A stretch of 64,000 nt of DNA, from NCBI GenBank assembly GCA_035578905.1, contig JAQJVL010000581.1, positions 319,001 to 383,000 on the forward strand, read 5' to 3'. Under the pieces are notes generated by a model. It worked only from the letters and a program-made list of their open reading frames with translations, ran no database searches and was not told the origin of the DNA. This DNA comes from Stictocephala bisonia (Eukaryota > Arthropoda > Insecta > Hemiptera > Membracidae). A program made the translations under genes and the position numbers. Positions 33,086-43,887 of the stretch are shown here, piece after piece (position 1 is the first letter of the stretch; every line of letters starts with the position of its first letter).

Positions 33086-34960
33086 AAGTCTAAGTCAAAT
33101 CGTTTATTGTCACAAACATAATAAAATGCATAACAAACGTCAAGGTTATTCATACAAAATTTACATCACTTCTTCACATCAAATTTATAACTAAAATATT
33201 CTTCTAAATCATAACACTCTATTTCTATGAGCTGTTTCTTAACAATGTTCTTAAATTTGATTTTACTTGTTTCTTTTCTTATGTCTAATGGAAGGTGATT
33301 GTACATTTTAACAGATTGGTAAAAAGCTTGATTTTTAAAAAATGCCGTTTTATGTGAAGGGATGGCTAGGGTTTCGCTTCGTCGGAGGTTGTATTTTTGA
33401 TTGTATGGATCCGGAAAAAGGTTCAAATTACTTTTCAAAAAAACCAAACATGTTAGTATATATATGGACGGAAAAGTTAAGAGTTGGTTCTGCTTGAAGA
33501 TTCCCCTGCACGTTGCTGACTTAGGAAGGCCAAAAATTATACGAACTGCTTCTTTTTGGTCTATGAAAATTGATTTTGTTTTTGTGTTTTCGTGACCCCA
33601 TATGGATACACCATTAGCCAAAGTTGGAAAGAAGCATCCGTAGTAGGCTGTCAGAAGAATGGAACGGTTGGAAAAAAATGACAACCTACGTAGTAAAAAG
33701 AGAACTCGACTCAATTTGCTCGAAACTGCATTTATTTGTTCATGGTAGTTAAGTTTAGAGTCCAAAATAATCCTAGAAATTTAGTGCTTGTGGCTGAGGC
33801 CACTTCGAGATCTCCCAACACAACCCGACACACTTCCGCACTACTTCTCAATGAAAACTTAACTACCTTAGTTTTGTCCGCATTTACCTTTAGCCGATTA
33901 TCCGCTAGCCACTGTAACACAGAACCTCCCTCTACAAATGCGTCCACCTCTAATTGTTCCTGAGACTTGTTAGAAATGCTTAGGGAAGTGTCATGTGCAA
34001 ACAGGCATAGGTTTGATTTTGAAACACTACTAGCAATGTCGTTTACAAACAAGAGAAATAACACTGGGCCGAGGATGGACCCCTGAGGTACCCCTGAAAG
34101 CAGCCCTAGTTTGTCAGACTCTTTGTACCTTAGACACCCCAACTCATCCATGTATGAAACTGACACTAACTGCGATCTGTCAGTTAGATATGAAGATATC
34201 CATTCGTATGATTTTCCTCTGAAACCAAGGTGTTCAAGTTTTCCAAGCAAGAGAGAGTGGTCAACTACATCAAAAGCCTTGCTCAGATCAAGGAATATGC
34301 CTAAAGTGTGCATTTGCTGGTCCAGAGATTAGGACAATGAAGATACAAAATTAAACAAAGCATTTAGTGTAGAGGTATTCTTCTGAAATCCAAATTGCCC
34401 TCTAAACAACACATCGTTCGCGCTAAGAAAAGAAGACAATCGATTCAAAAATATTTTCTCCAGCACCTTAGAAAAGGTTGACAGCAGTGAAATAGGTCTG
34501 AACAGTTCAGGATGAGTAGCATTCTTCTTCTTTGGTAAAGGCTTAACTATTGCAATCTTGAGCATTGAAGGGAATTGACCAGATTCAAACGATGAGTTTA
34601 TGATGTGAGTAATAGGCATTGCAAGGACATGTATACCAGGAGAATTCTAAATTCTCGTCATTAGCAACTACTATCTCAATACCTACCGACTCGAACTCCA
34701 TTTCACTGGAGAATTTACTTAAATTTAATTTTCTTACGCTTATATTACTTTTACACAAAATAACAATTCCCCCACTACTCTTATGAATACATCTACAAAA
34801 ATCAGATACTACATGATATTCATGAAAATTTATACAATACAATTCTTCTACTCTTAAACCGTGCTCGCTTAAGACAAGCACGTCTAGCTTCTCCATATCT
34901 AAAAATATATTAATTGAATCAATTTTCTCTCTTAAGTTTTGAACATTTAAATAAATAATT
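33086..34960 (-). pseudogene. LINE fragment B: endonuclease start joined to RT by an internal deletion
   Basis: It begins with an endonuclease N-terminus (34896-34640: LDVLVLSEHGL, then SGGIVILCKS), then jumps at about 34620 to the middle of the RT (HIINSSFESGQFPSMLK, KPLPKKKN, FGFQKNTST). The RT continues in 34313-33732 (FLDLSKAFDVVDH, GVPQGSILGPVLF), with the catalytic box FAHD in place of FADD. The C-terminal region is 33765-33166. Its 3' tail at about 33070-33095 is a degenerate TTTGACT repeat and abuts element A's endonuclease. Confidence 0.82.
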
Positions 34961-35297
34961 TTGAGGTGAATAGCTTTTAAAAAACACTATAAGGACTAAT
35001 TACTTTTGGGTGTAGTTTGTGATCTGTTGAAGCAGAATGTTTTTCTTTGTCATAACTAATTAGTTTAAATTATGTTTATTATTTAAGGTACTTACAATCA
35101 AACCACTCAATTTTTCTTTTCCAGATTTGTTGAAATGGAGGCCATGCCTCGTGTAAAGGTTCCTAGTAAAATGTGAAAGAGAAATTACATTTAAGTGGTT
35201 ATATTTAAGTACTTCTACTGCAAGCTTGACATTTAGTTTTCTAATAAAATAATTTAACTCAGGTTTGTCGTAAGACGGTGTTGTAAATAAACAAAAT

Positions 35298-35981
35298 GTG
35301 TGTTCCGAAAATCCACTCGTGCTACATAAAAAAGTGCATCATGCTCCAAGAATTACGGTATGGGCAGCCATCTCGGGTCATGGGCTAATAGGGCCATTCT
35401 TTTTTGAACATACTGTGAATAGTGAGCGTTATCTAAACATGCTAAGTAATTATCTTGTACCTCAACTTATCGCAAAAGGGTTTCAATTAGAGAACCAGTG
35501 GTTCATGCAGGATGGAGCCAGACCACACACGGCTAATGTTGTTTTAGATTTTCTGCATGAAAATTTCAACCAAAATGTCATTTCAAGCCGATTTCCTAAT
35601 CGTTTTGCGTGTGGCCATAACTGGCCCCCAAACAGTCCTGATTTGAATCCATGCGATTATTTTCTTTGTGGATTTCTGAAGGAGTCAAAGTCAAGAAGAT
35701 CTTCCCTAAACATCCTAACACACTGATGTATCTGCGAGTGCTAATCATTGAAGCATGTAACGAGATAACCGAGGGTATGTGTCGCAGAGTCATCAATAAC
35801 ATAGGCATTCGTGTTGAAGCAGTTGTCAGACAAGAAGGTGGCCACATTGAACATGTAATGGCCTCAAACTAATGTCCAGGTATGCAGTAGACAATTTATA
35901 TCAAACGTTATGCATTGCATTCACAATAAATTTTCTTTAACAAAAATAAATGTTGGATCATTTCATGCGCCACCCTGTATA
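35298..35981 (+). pseudogene. Tc1/mariner-type transposase C-terminal fragment with right terminus
   Basis: The frame 35298-35726 gives RITVWAAISGHGLIGPFFF, a middle with the second catalytic Asp in FMQDGARPHTA, and the third in WPPNSPDLNPCDYF, with 42 residues between those two Asp. After a frameshift the tail continues to about 35870 (MCRRVINNIGIRVEAVV). At 35967-35981 the sequence GCGCCACCCTGTATA, complemented, gives TATACAGGGTGGCGC, a terminal repeat typical of this group. The N-terminal DNA-binding half and the left terminus are missing. Confidence 0.8.
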
Positions 35982-36960
35982 TAATGAAGATATTTAAAAA
36001 CAAAACATTTGTTAAGAGAAATTTAAAATTTCTATTGTGTTGAATCGTTTTGCACTACTAAACTAATTCAATTTGACTGATTTATATTGATATAAAGCTA
36101 TTTAAAACAGTATAACATAATCTAAAATGACCTTAGAATAAGCATAGGCCTACTCATTAAATAAAAGTAATTTTAGTGTATAATTAAATTCGTTACATAG
36201 ATATTGTCAAGTACGAAGGTCCTTTATTGCAACCTACCTATGGCCTTACTTTTGTTAAAAACTATACACTTTATTGATTTCAGTAAGCAATATTTAATTT
36301 CTCATTTCAAATACAGTAAATTGTATTATATTTAGTATTTAAATTTAATTGATGATATAGAATATTTAGTATTTGTATTCATGATATAGGAAGTTAGTTT
36401 CAGTATGAATATATATTATTAGATCGTTGGAAAATTTAGTCATTTGTTGATGGTAGGGCTGCAGGTTGTTGCACGCAACTCGAGTACTAGTTTTATGGCC
36501 CTCTTGGATACTACGCACAAATCGAGCATCCCTTTACGGTCCCTTGGTCATAAAGCACGCAACTCGAGCACGCCCAGACTGAGGACTGTATGTTGTATGT
36601 TGGAAGCTAAAATCGACTCAACAGTCAACACTGAATTAAATTACTCTAATAAAAAAGATCATAAGACAAATAGAAAACAGCTTTGTTAATTTATGCGTAA
36701 CAGTGCATTTGATTATTTTTCCTGAATAATTTTGATATTTTAATTATATTTTCTAGTTTATTTTGCTACAAGTGTTCAAAATTTAGTTTAATTAGGCGTT
36801 TCTTTGTTCCATTGTTATTATTTATTTGATTTAAAAGTGTTCTAGTCATTAAATAGTCGTTTTCAGCGTTTGTTTATATTATTCTAGGTTAGGCTAATTT
36901 TCCTACAATAAACGAACTTCCACGTACATCTTATTCATTTTGTCTGAACACTGTGACCAC
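35982..36960. other. AT-rich spacer
   Basis: There is no supportable gene. GCACGCAACTCGAG occurs twice (about 36472 and 36553) within a stretch that gives a spurious 81-codon ORF. Confidence 0.4.
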
Positions 36961-36971
36961 TCATTCTTATA

Positions 36972-38051
36972 ATGAAAACAATTAATCACTCAATCAACAT
37001 AACACCTACTTCATCTGACCCGTACTTTTCCACAAGCATCTAACCAAAGTGATGACGTCCTTTGGCAAGTAGTGTCCAAAAGAATAAGAGAATGTACTCT
37101 AAACCTAATACTGGAAGCGACCAGAAAGTGTCGACCGTTAGGTTGAATTTTTTCTCTTCTGACAATTTAAGTAACAAGAGTATAGATATACCAATATCTA
37201 ATAACTGTACCATTCTGGCTGAGGAAGATCCTAACACCATGGAAGAAATGTCTTCTCAAGAGGCCAAAAAGAAGCCTAAACCACCCCAATTTTTATTCTA
37301 GATGTTCAAAATGTAACTAAAATGGTACAAGTTATTGAGTCAGTTCTAACCAGCGATGAATATTTTTACAAATTTTTACCCAACAATAAGATAAGGATTA
37401 CTCCTCTTATATATGATGTCTACCGTAAATTAGTCAGAAAACTTTCAGAGCTGAATGTTGGCGTCCTCACATTACAATTAAAACATGAAAGATCTTTCCT
37501 TACAGTTTAAAAAACATGCACTATTCAACGTATCCTGCTGATATTTTCACTGTCATTAATGCCTACGGACACAACGTAAGGAATGTTTCAAATGCTCGTA
37601 GTGCCAAAACAAAAACTCCCTTAGAGCTTTTCGTTGATTTAGGGCCAGCTAAATATAACAAAGATATTTACGATATCGAATTTATGTTAATTGCTAAAGT
37701 TAAGTTTGATCCTTCTTATACAAAAATGATATTGTTCAATACAAGAAGTGCCAAAGATATGGCCATTCTAAGTCATATTGATGGTATCCCTTCCGATGTG
37801 TTAAATGTGGTTCAAACCATGAAACTAGTGCTTGTACTACTAAGTCTAAAGATACCTCACCTAAGTGTATGCTGTGTAATGGAGACCATCCCGCAAACTA
37901 CAAAAGTTCTAATATCTATACAAATTTGAAAAATAAAACGTTTCCACCTTTAAGACAAAAATGTCTTTCTTCGTACGCAACAAATGGTACAAACAGTAAA
38001 TCTGAGACACCATTGCCTTCCACTACACATGAACATAATCACGTGAATTAG
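36972..38051 (+). pseudogene. Jockey ORF1 (gag-like) with zinc knuckles
   Basis: ATG 36972 opens a short frame that stops at the TAA at about 37041. The neighbouring frames give LDVQNVTKMVQVIESVL-like and PADIFTVINAYGHNVRN segments, typical of Jockey gag. Around 37820-37915 one frame encodes two zinc knuckles: FRCVKCGSNHETSAC and KCMLCNGDHPANYK, the second lacking its last Cys. Such proteins bind the element RNA. At least three frame breaks. Confidence 0.75.
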
Positions 38052-38208
38052 TCAGTATCCTATGCTCAAAAAAAAGCCTGAATTCCTACACAGGTTATAA
38101 CCAGGATATAAATTCAGTTTTTGAACAATTTTAAACCCTCCTAACACAGCAAATGCAACAGGTCGAAACCCTCACTAGCCTGTTAACAATAGTTATTTCT
38201 AAATTAAA

Positions 38209-39012
38209 ATGAATCATTTTCTCAGAATAACAGAATGGAATGCCAACGCCTTGATTAGACATAATCAAGAAATACAATTATTCATATCAACTTACAAGCT
38301 AGATATACTATTAATATTTGAAACCCACTTCACTGATTTAACTGTCTTTAAAATTCCTAATTTTTCAATTTATAGTTCAAATCACTCAGATAACACTGCT
38401 CATGGTGGTTCTGCTATTTTGATACGAAACACTATTAAGCATTATGAACTTCTAAGTTCCCAGTGTGACCACATTCAGGCTTCAAGAAGATTAGACTGGT
38501 CCTCTGACAAGAATTTTCAGTATACTGCTCACCAAGACATAATATTACCAATGTGCAATTTAACGATTTTTAACTCCTTGGGCCCTCAGTTCGTCTGGTG
38601 GAGACTACAACGATAAACATCAAATGTGGGGATTAATAATACTTTTAATATGGATGCTATTTTGACAGGGGAAACTACATATAGGCCTAGTGACCCACAA
38701 AAAATACCAGATATCTTAGATTTTTTTATTACGAAATGTATTTGTAACATATATATAAAAATAGCGTCTTCTCTCGACATACATTCAGACCACTCCCCTA
38801 TTATTTTAACAATCAGTTTTGCCGTAATTAACAAAGAAGCTCCTCTAACTTTTTGTAACAAATTCACCAATTGGACCATGTTTAAAAATATTTTTGATGA
38901 AATATCTAAGCTTAATATTCCACTGAAAACCTATGAAAATATTGATAATGCAATTGAATTAATTACAGGAAGTGGCTTGAAAATCAACGTCGTCTTTTAC
39001 AAAAGCCTATAA
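38209..39012 (+). pseudogene. Jockey endonuclease domain
   Basis: ATG 38209 leads into ITEWNANALIRHNQEIQLF and then LLIFETHFTD, the start of the EEP endonuclease fold, where the usual catalytic Glu context is ETH. GGSAILIRN follows. A break near 38600 separates the second half (38626-39012), with DILDFFITK and LDIHSDHSPIIL, the terminal SDH motif. The middle of the domain is shortened. Confidence 0.78.
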
Positions 39013-39143
39013 ACAATGTAAATTATCCAATACTTCTTCGGAAGAAATTGGCAGAAAAACGCTGTTTGCGAAGAATTTGGCAAAATTGAAGCAATCAATT
39101 CGATAAAACTAATCTAAAAAGGGCCTCTCAACAGCTAAAAAGA

Positions 39144-40920
39144 TTGATAAAATCTAGAAAAGACGAACGGTTTTACGAATTTTGTTTATCACTTTCTCCT
39201 TTTCAAAACAGTGACTATTCGTTATGGAAAGTCACTAAAGGTATGAAACGACCAAAGACTCCTATTCCTTCAATATTTAAACCGGATGGCTCCTGGGCAA
39301 AAACTAACAAAGAAAAGACTGATGTATTTGCTGAATATTTTCGTAATGTTTTAAAATTGCATCCAAATCCTCTTATCGGAAATTACATTTTGGAATTCCT
39401 GAACTCTCCGACTCAATGGAGCTTTCAATAGATAGTTTAAAGCCATCTGAAGTAGGAAACGTCATATGTAATGAAATTAGTCCAAAAAAACACCAGGATA
39501 GACTTGATAACAGGCAGAATTCTCAAAGAACTATCTAGAAAGGATATTGCTAACAATGGTCTTTAACGCAGTTTTAAGATTGAAGTACTACCCCTCTCAA
39601 TGGAAAGTGGCGTACATAGTTTTGATACAAAAACCTGGCAAGCTTGCTCATAAAATTACATCATATCGGCCAATCAGCTTTCTGCCATTGTTGTCTAAAG
39701 TCTTTGAGAAGCTTTTGCTTAAAAGGATGACGCCTGTAATTGATGAAATTGGCACTATCCCACACCACCAGTTTTGTTTCCGTCAGTGTCATTCAACCTT
39801 AGAACAGGTACATAGAATTGTAATAAATGTTATGAGCCAGGATTTAGAGACTGGAAAATACTGTTCGGCGGCTTTTCTTGACATAAGTCAAGCTTTTGAC
39901 AAAGTGTGGCATAAGGGCCTTCTTTTCAAGATAAAATCTTCATTGCCACATTCGTACTACAACCTTCTCAAAAGTCTTATCTGGAAAATAGGTTCTTCCA
40001 ATTAAGTATCAGGATGAATATTCTCCCTTGGTAAGAATTGAATCAGTAGTGCCTCAAGAAAGTGCGCTTGAGCCCGTATTATATACGTTATTCACTGCCG
40101 ATCTTCCAGCGAGCCCAGAAGTGACGATTGCAACATTCGCTGGCGACACAGCTTTCCTCGTCTCCCATGACACGAAATATTTAAGATGCAGGATCAAGAT
40201 GTTGCATCTTAAATATTTCAATTACATTTACAAGAACTGTCCCATTGGCTCAAGAAATGGAACATAAAAGTTAAGCAAACCAAGTCATCACATCTCACTT
40301 GCACACTAAAACCTCTTACATGCCCCCCAGTTTCATTGGGCAATGTTCCGTTGTCTCAAGTTACAGAAGACAAATATCTGGGGATGGACATAGGATAGGA
40401 GATTGACATAGCGCTCGCACATATGGCAAAAAAGACTTCAGTTGAACACCAGATATAGAAAAATAACATGGTTACTACAAGGCAAATCAAAACTATCATT
40501 ACAAAATAAGCTTCCCTGAACTAAGAAAACAGAAGAATACTGAATGACAAAACATTTAGCTTTAATTGACATAAAACTATACATAACCAAGATATTCGAA
40601 CAATCAAAGCAAGGCCCAGTAGTTCATTTAAAAACAACGATGATAAAGTAAAAATAATAAACATATGTTTTTAAATGTACTCTTCAACCAAAACACAGAT
40701 TCATATAATTCCCCTCTACAGTTTTAAAATCCGTATGGACTTATGGAATCTCACTGTGGGGATGTTCATCGAACAGCAGCATAGATATCATCCAAAGATT
40801 TCAGTCAAAAACACTACGAAACATACTTCAACAATCTGGTACATTAATAAAACAATCATCCATCAAGACTCAAATAGCCCTTTTGTCAAGACCGAAATTA
40901 CTCAATTTAGCAGTTGAAAT
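39144..40920 (+). pseudogene. Jockey reverse transcriptase
   Basis: Pieces at 39144-39431, 39547-40005 and 40028-40267 give YPSQWKVAYIVLIQKPGK, ITSYRPISFLPLLSK, CSAAFLDISQAFDKVWH and a mutated VPQESALEPVLY block. The catalytic box is FAGD in place of FADD. A 46-nt hairpin at 40177-40222 replaces normal coding sequence after the box. The rest is decayed. Confidence 0.82.
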
Positions 40921-41144
40921 TTAGAAAAATTGAGCAATCATCCAAATCACCTTGCCCTGAATCTTTTAGACAATAATAACTCTGTATAAAGACTAAAAAG
41001 ACAAAATGTATTAGATCTTCCAGTAAGTTTTTTGTAATATACTTTGTAATGTTGTGTAACTATTTGTAATGTAAAGCAATGTTTATGTTAGCGACGTCAT
41101 TGGACGTATGTTAACCCATGTTATATTATTTGACCTCGCATTAA

Positions 41145-41368
41145 CTTTTTATTATTATTATTATTTTTAAGAGAGGCCGATCTCCTCCTTAACCTTACAG
41201 TGCCCATTTCTCATAGACTATTGATATGTGCCAGGAACTTATTCAGACAGAGTAAGGGGCGAACCAGTACAGTAAAAGGTGAATATTACTGATAAATCGA
41301 ACCAGCGCTATCTCTAATCCAAGCTCAAAGTCCTGACGCCTTAAACCACTCGGCCACCAGCTCGCCCA
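41145..41368 (-). repeat. tRNA-derived SINE
   Basis: On the minus strand it begins GGGCGAGCTGGTGGCCGAGT at about 41367. The A box (TGGCCGAGTGG, 41356-41346) and B box (GGTTCGATTTATC, 41303-41291) sit at the spacing of a class II (Ser/Leu-type) tRNA. About 120 bp of unrelated body follows, then a run of TAATAATAATAA at about 41166-41146. Head, body and simple tail are the SINE plan. The head reads opposite to the PP6 gene, which starts 300 bp away. Confidence 0.8.
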
Positions 41369-41664
41369 TTTTTATTGTTCAACTATAAATAGATTGTAAA
41401 TACAAATAAATGTTATGAAAAAAAATATATAGACAAATGCAAATAGAAAATATAGTATATATCCATTATTATGATTCAGTAAAGCTATAAAACTACATAG
41501 AGTAAATGTAATACAATATATTAAAAGTTGCAATAGTGGCTGCCTTGACTTGATTCTAATGTTGTTTAAAACCTTGAACAAAGGCAAATAAAAGCAATGG
41601 ACAATCCTAACCCAACTCTAACCTAGTATAATAATTTCCCACTAAATTAATCTGAAACAACAAA
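41369..41664 (+). promoter_or_regulatory. Presumed promoter and 5' UTR of PP6
   Basis: About 300 bp separate the SINE head from the PP6 start codon. The sequence before the ATG is AACAACAAA, a good insect start context. No core promoter element can be assigned with certainty. Confidence 0.4.
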
Positions 41665-41748
41665 ATGTCTGAATACTGCTGCTCTGATGTTGACAGGTGG
41701 ATTGAAATAGCCAAACAGTGTAAATATTTACCAGAGAATGAGCTCAAA
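41665..41748 (+). CDS. PPP6C: Protein phosphatase 6 catalytic subunit, exon 1
   Basis: ATG 41665 starts MSEYCCSDVDRWIEIAKQCK and ends with YLPENELK, followed by the donor GTAAGT. D-DRWIEIA-CKYLPENELK is the N-terminus of the PP6 class (Drosophila PpV, vertebrate PPP6C), distinct from PP2A and PP4. It ends in phase 0. The catalytic subunit works with SAPS-domain regulatory subunits in the cytosol and nucleus. Confidence 0.92.
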
Positions 41749-41906
41749 GTAAGTTGAGAACGTTTGTTATACTTATTTCCAACTGGTTTTAGGCACTTTA
41801 TTTTATGTTTCACTTAATTTAATGAAAAAATAGTCATAATTTTCATAACCTAAAAGTACAGTCTTTAATAAATTTTTTCAGACTATAATGCATCCATATG
41901 TTTCAG

Positions 41907-42002
41907 CAATTATGTGACTTAGTATGTGACCTGCTATTGGAAGAATCTAATATTCAGCCAGTGTCAACTCCAGTAACTGTTTGCGGAGACATTCATGGCC
42001 AG
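41907..42002 (+). CDS. PPP6C: Protein phosphatase 6 catalytic subunit, exon 2
   Basis: The 96-nt exon follows an acceptor TTTCAG and ends at CAG|GTAGAC. It gives [20 protein letters not shown] and [16 protein letters not shown] carries the first metal-binding Asp and His of PPP phosphatases. Both ends are phase 0. The intron before it is only 158 bp, whereas the one after it is 9.6 kb. Confidence 0.95.
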
Positions 42003-42543
42003 GTAGACTACTTGTCTTAAAGTTAGTATTTATTCATACATCTAGGCTATATCAATTCAACATGCAAAAATCGTTCATTTTTGGCATAAAACTTGAAATT
42101 AAAACAAAAATCACTTTCTTGCATTCTCTTAAAATATAATTTCTTGATGATATAGGCCTATGAGTTCATACCTTTTGAGGAGGTTGATTTCAACTGCTAA
42201 ATCTAATTGTTTTTACCGAAAAATCGAAAACATGTTTTATTTCTAACAATGAAAAAAAAAAAAAAAAATCTTAAATATCGTTAGTCTTTTTAACAACAAA
42301 TTTTGGTAACCATGCATTTTCTTGCCACATCTGAAAAAAATGCTTTCATGTTGAAAAAGTGTTGAAATATGAGTTTACATCGCTTAAAGAGTTTAATTTC
42401 AGACGGGGGAAAACTCGTTTTTTAATGAAAAATTGATAAACCAGTTTTTTTATCTGATAGTGAAAAAACCAACTTTAAAAAAAATCTTTATTTTTCAACA
42501 ACTTTTTTTCATTTCTCGTAGTTTTTTATGCTTAACACAAATA

Positions 42544-43885
42544 TAAAGGTGATTTTTTTATTGGTGCGTTTTTTAAGTTGGCACCACTACTAAACACAAC
42601 ATTTAAATTCGAATAAAACAGCTGATCTTTGCTTATTATCATATGTCATTTCAATATTTGTATTGTCTAGTGCGTATTATTGTGTAACCATGAACAAACT
42701 TACAAATGAAGAGCGTTTGCGAATAGTGCAAATTTATTTTGAAAACCGCAGTTCAGTTCGGGCAACTTACCGAGCTCTTCGTCCGATTTACGGACCTCAT
42801 AATCGTCCATCAGAGTCAGGTATTCGAGCTTTGGTTAATCGTTTTCGTAATACCCACACTCTTGTTGACAAGCATCGGCAGAGACGCCGCACAGTAAGGA
42901 CCGAAGAGGCTGTTGATGCTGTTGCTCGTAGTGTTGAAGAGGATCCAAGTGTGTCGATTCGTCATCGTGCGCAGCAATTAGCGATCTGCTATTCAACTCT
43001 AAGGAATATTTTACGGAAGGATCTACGCCTATATCCATACAAGATTCAATTGGTGCAAGAACTGAAACGTTTAGACTATCGCAAGGGTCTTGATTTCGTT
43101 GAATGGGCTCAAAATAAGATAACACGTGACCCAGCTTTCGCAGGCAAGATTTTTTTCAGTGATGAGGCTCATTTCTGGTTATGCGGCTTTGTCAACAAAC
43201 AGAATTGTCGGATTTGGAGTAATGAAAACCCAAAAGAATTTGTTGGTGTGCCCCTTCATCCACAAAAACTTACCGTTTGGTGCGCCATTTGGGCAGGTGG
43301 TGTTATTGGCCCTTATTTTTTTAAAGACAATGCTGGCCAGACTGTTACGGTAAACGGTCAACGCTATCGGGCAATGTTACGGGACTTTTTCGTTCCTCAG
43401 CTAAACGAACTTGAAGTGGATTTAGAAAATGTCTGGTTCCAACAAGACGGCGCGAGGTGCCACACGGCAAACGACACAATTGGCCTCTTGGCAGAAACAT
43501 TTGGTGAACGTATCATCTCATTTAGAGGTAGTGTCAACTGGCCCCCACGGTCGTGTGATATCACGCCAACAGACTACTTTCTGTGGGGATATGTTAAGTC
43601 TCAAGTATACGCTGACAAGCCACAAACTTTAAATGAATTGGAAGCTAACATTCGTCGAGTTATTGGCGGAATTCAACCACAGCTGCTGGAAAGAGTATTC
43701 GAAAATTGGACTACTCGATTGGGCTTTCTACGCGAACGAAATGGAGCCCATATGCCAGAAATCATTTTTAAACGTTAATGTCATGACACTGTAGTTCAAA
43801 TAAATCCATTTTTATGTCAATGCAGGTTGTTTTTCATTTTTATATTTAGTATTAAAAAAAGCACCAATAAAAAAATCACCCTTTA
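42544..43885 (+). mobile_element. Tc1/mariner (IS630)-type transposon with intact ORF and terminal repeats
   Basis: The left end has AAGGTGATTTTTTTATTGGT then GCGTTTTTTAA. The right end complements to the same sequence with one extra G (AAGGGTG) and one substitution. TATA flanks each side (42542-42545 and 43884-43887), so the target duplication is TA or TATA and the exact boundary is uncertain by two bases. The unit is about 1.34 kb with a single ORF. Confidence 0.92.
42663..43778 (+). CDS. Tc1/mariner-type transposase, intact
   Basis: The uninterrupted frame begins at 42663. The ATG at 42690 (MNKLTNEERLRIVQIYFENR) is the likely true start, because the codons before it have no family match and that start gives about 362 residues, a normal length. 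Residues 1-110 form two helix-turn-helix units. The catalytic domain has IFFSDEAHFWL (first Asp), WFQQDGARCHTAN (second Asp) and WPPRSCDITPTDYFLWG (third Asp), with 36 residues between the second and third. YVKSQVYADKP is a typical tail. All three catalytic Asp are present and there are no stops, so the protein could be active. Confidence 0.93.
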   Translation: MSSAYYCVTMNKLTNEERLRIVQIYFENRSSVRATYRALRPIYGPHNRPSESGIRALVNRFRNTHTLVDKHRQRRRTVRTEEAVDAVARSVEEDPSVSIRHRAQQLAICYSTLRNILRKDLRLYPYKIQLVQELKRLDYRKGLDFVEWAQNKITRDPAFAGKIFFSDEAHFWLCGFVNKQNCRIWSNENPKEFVGVPLHPQKLTVWCAIWAGGVIGPYFFKDNAGQTVTVNGQRYRAMLRDFFVPQLNELEVDLENVWFQQDGARCHTANDTIGLLAETFGERIISFRGSVNWPPRSCDITPTDYFLWGYVKSQVYADKPQTLNELEANIRRVIGGIQPQLLERVFENWTTRLGFLRERNGAHMPEIIFKR

Positions 43886-43887
43886 TA

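Larger units (their letters stand above)
36972..41060 (+). mobile_element. Jockey-type LINE, near full length but decayed
   Basis: The order is ORF1 (36972-38051), endonuclease (38209-39012) and RT (39144-40920), all on the plus strand and all broken by frameshifts and stops. It is followed by low-information 3' sequence up to about 41060. The SINE at 41145-41368 follows directly. Confidence 0.8.

Noticed and set aside
36444..36689. An 81-codon ORF with two similar internal segments
   Set aside because: The similarity comes from a short DNA repeat; there is no family, no start context and no conserved motif.
41145..41368. A genuine tRNA-Ser or tRNA-Leu gene
   Set aside because: The acceptor stem does not close and the sequence runs on into a body and TAA tail, which is the SINE plan.
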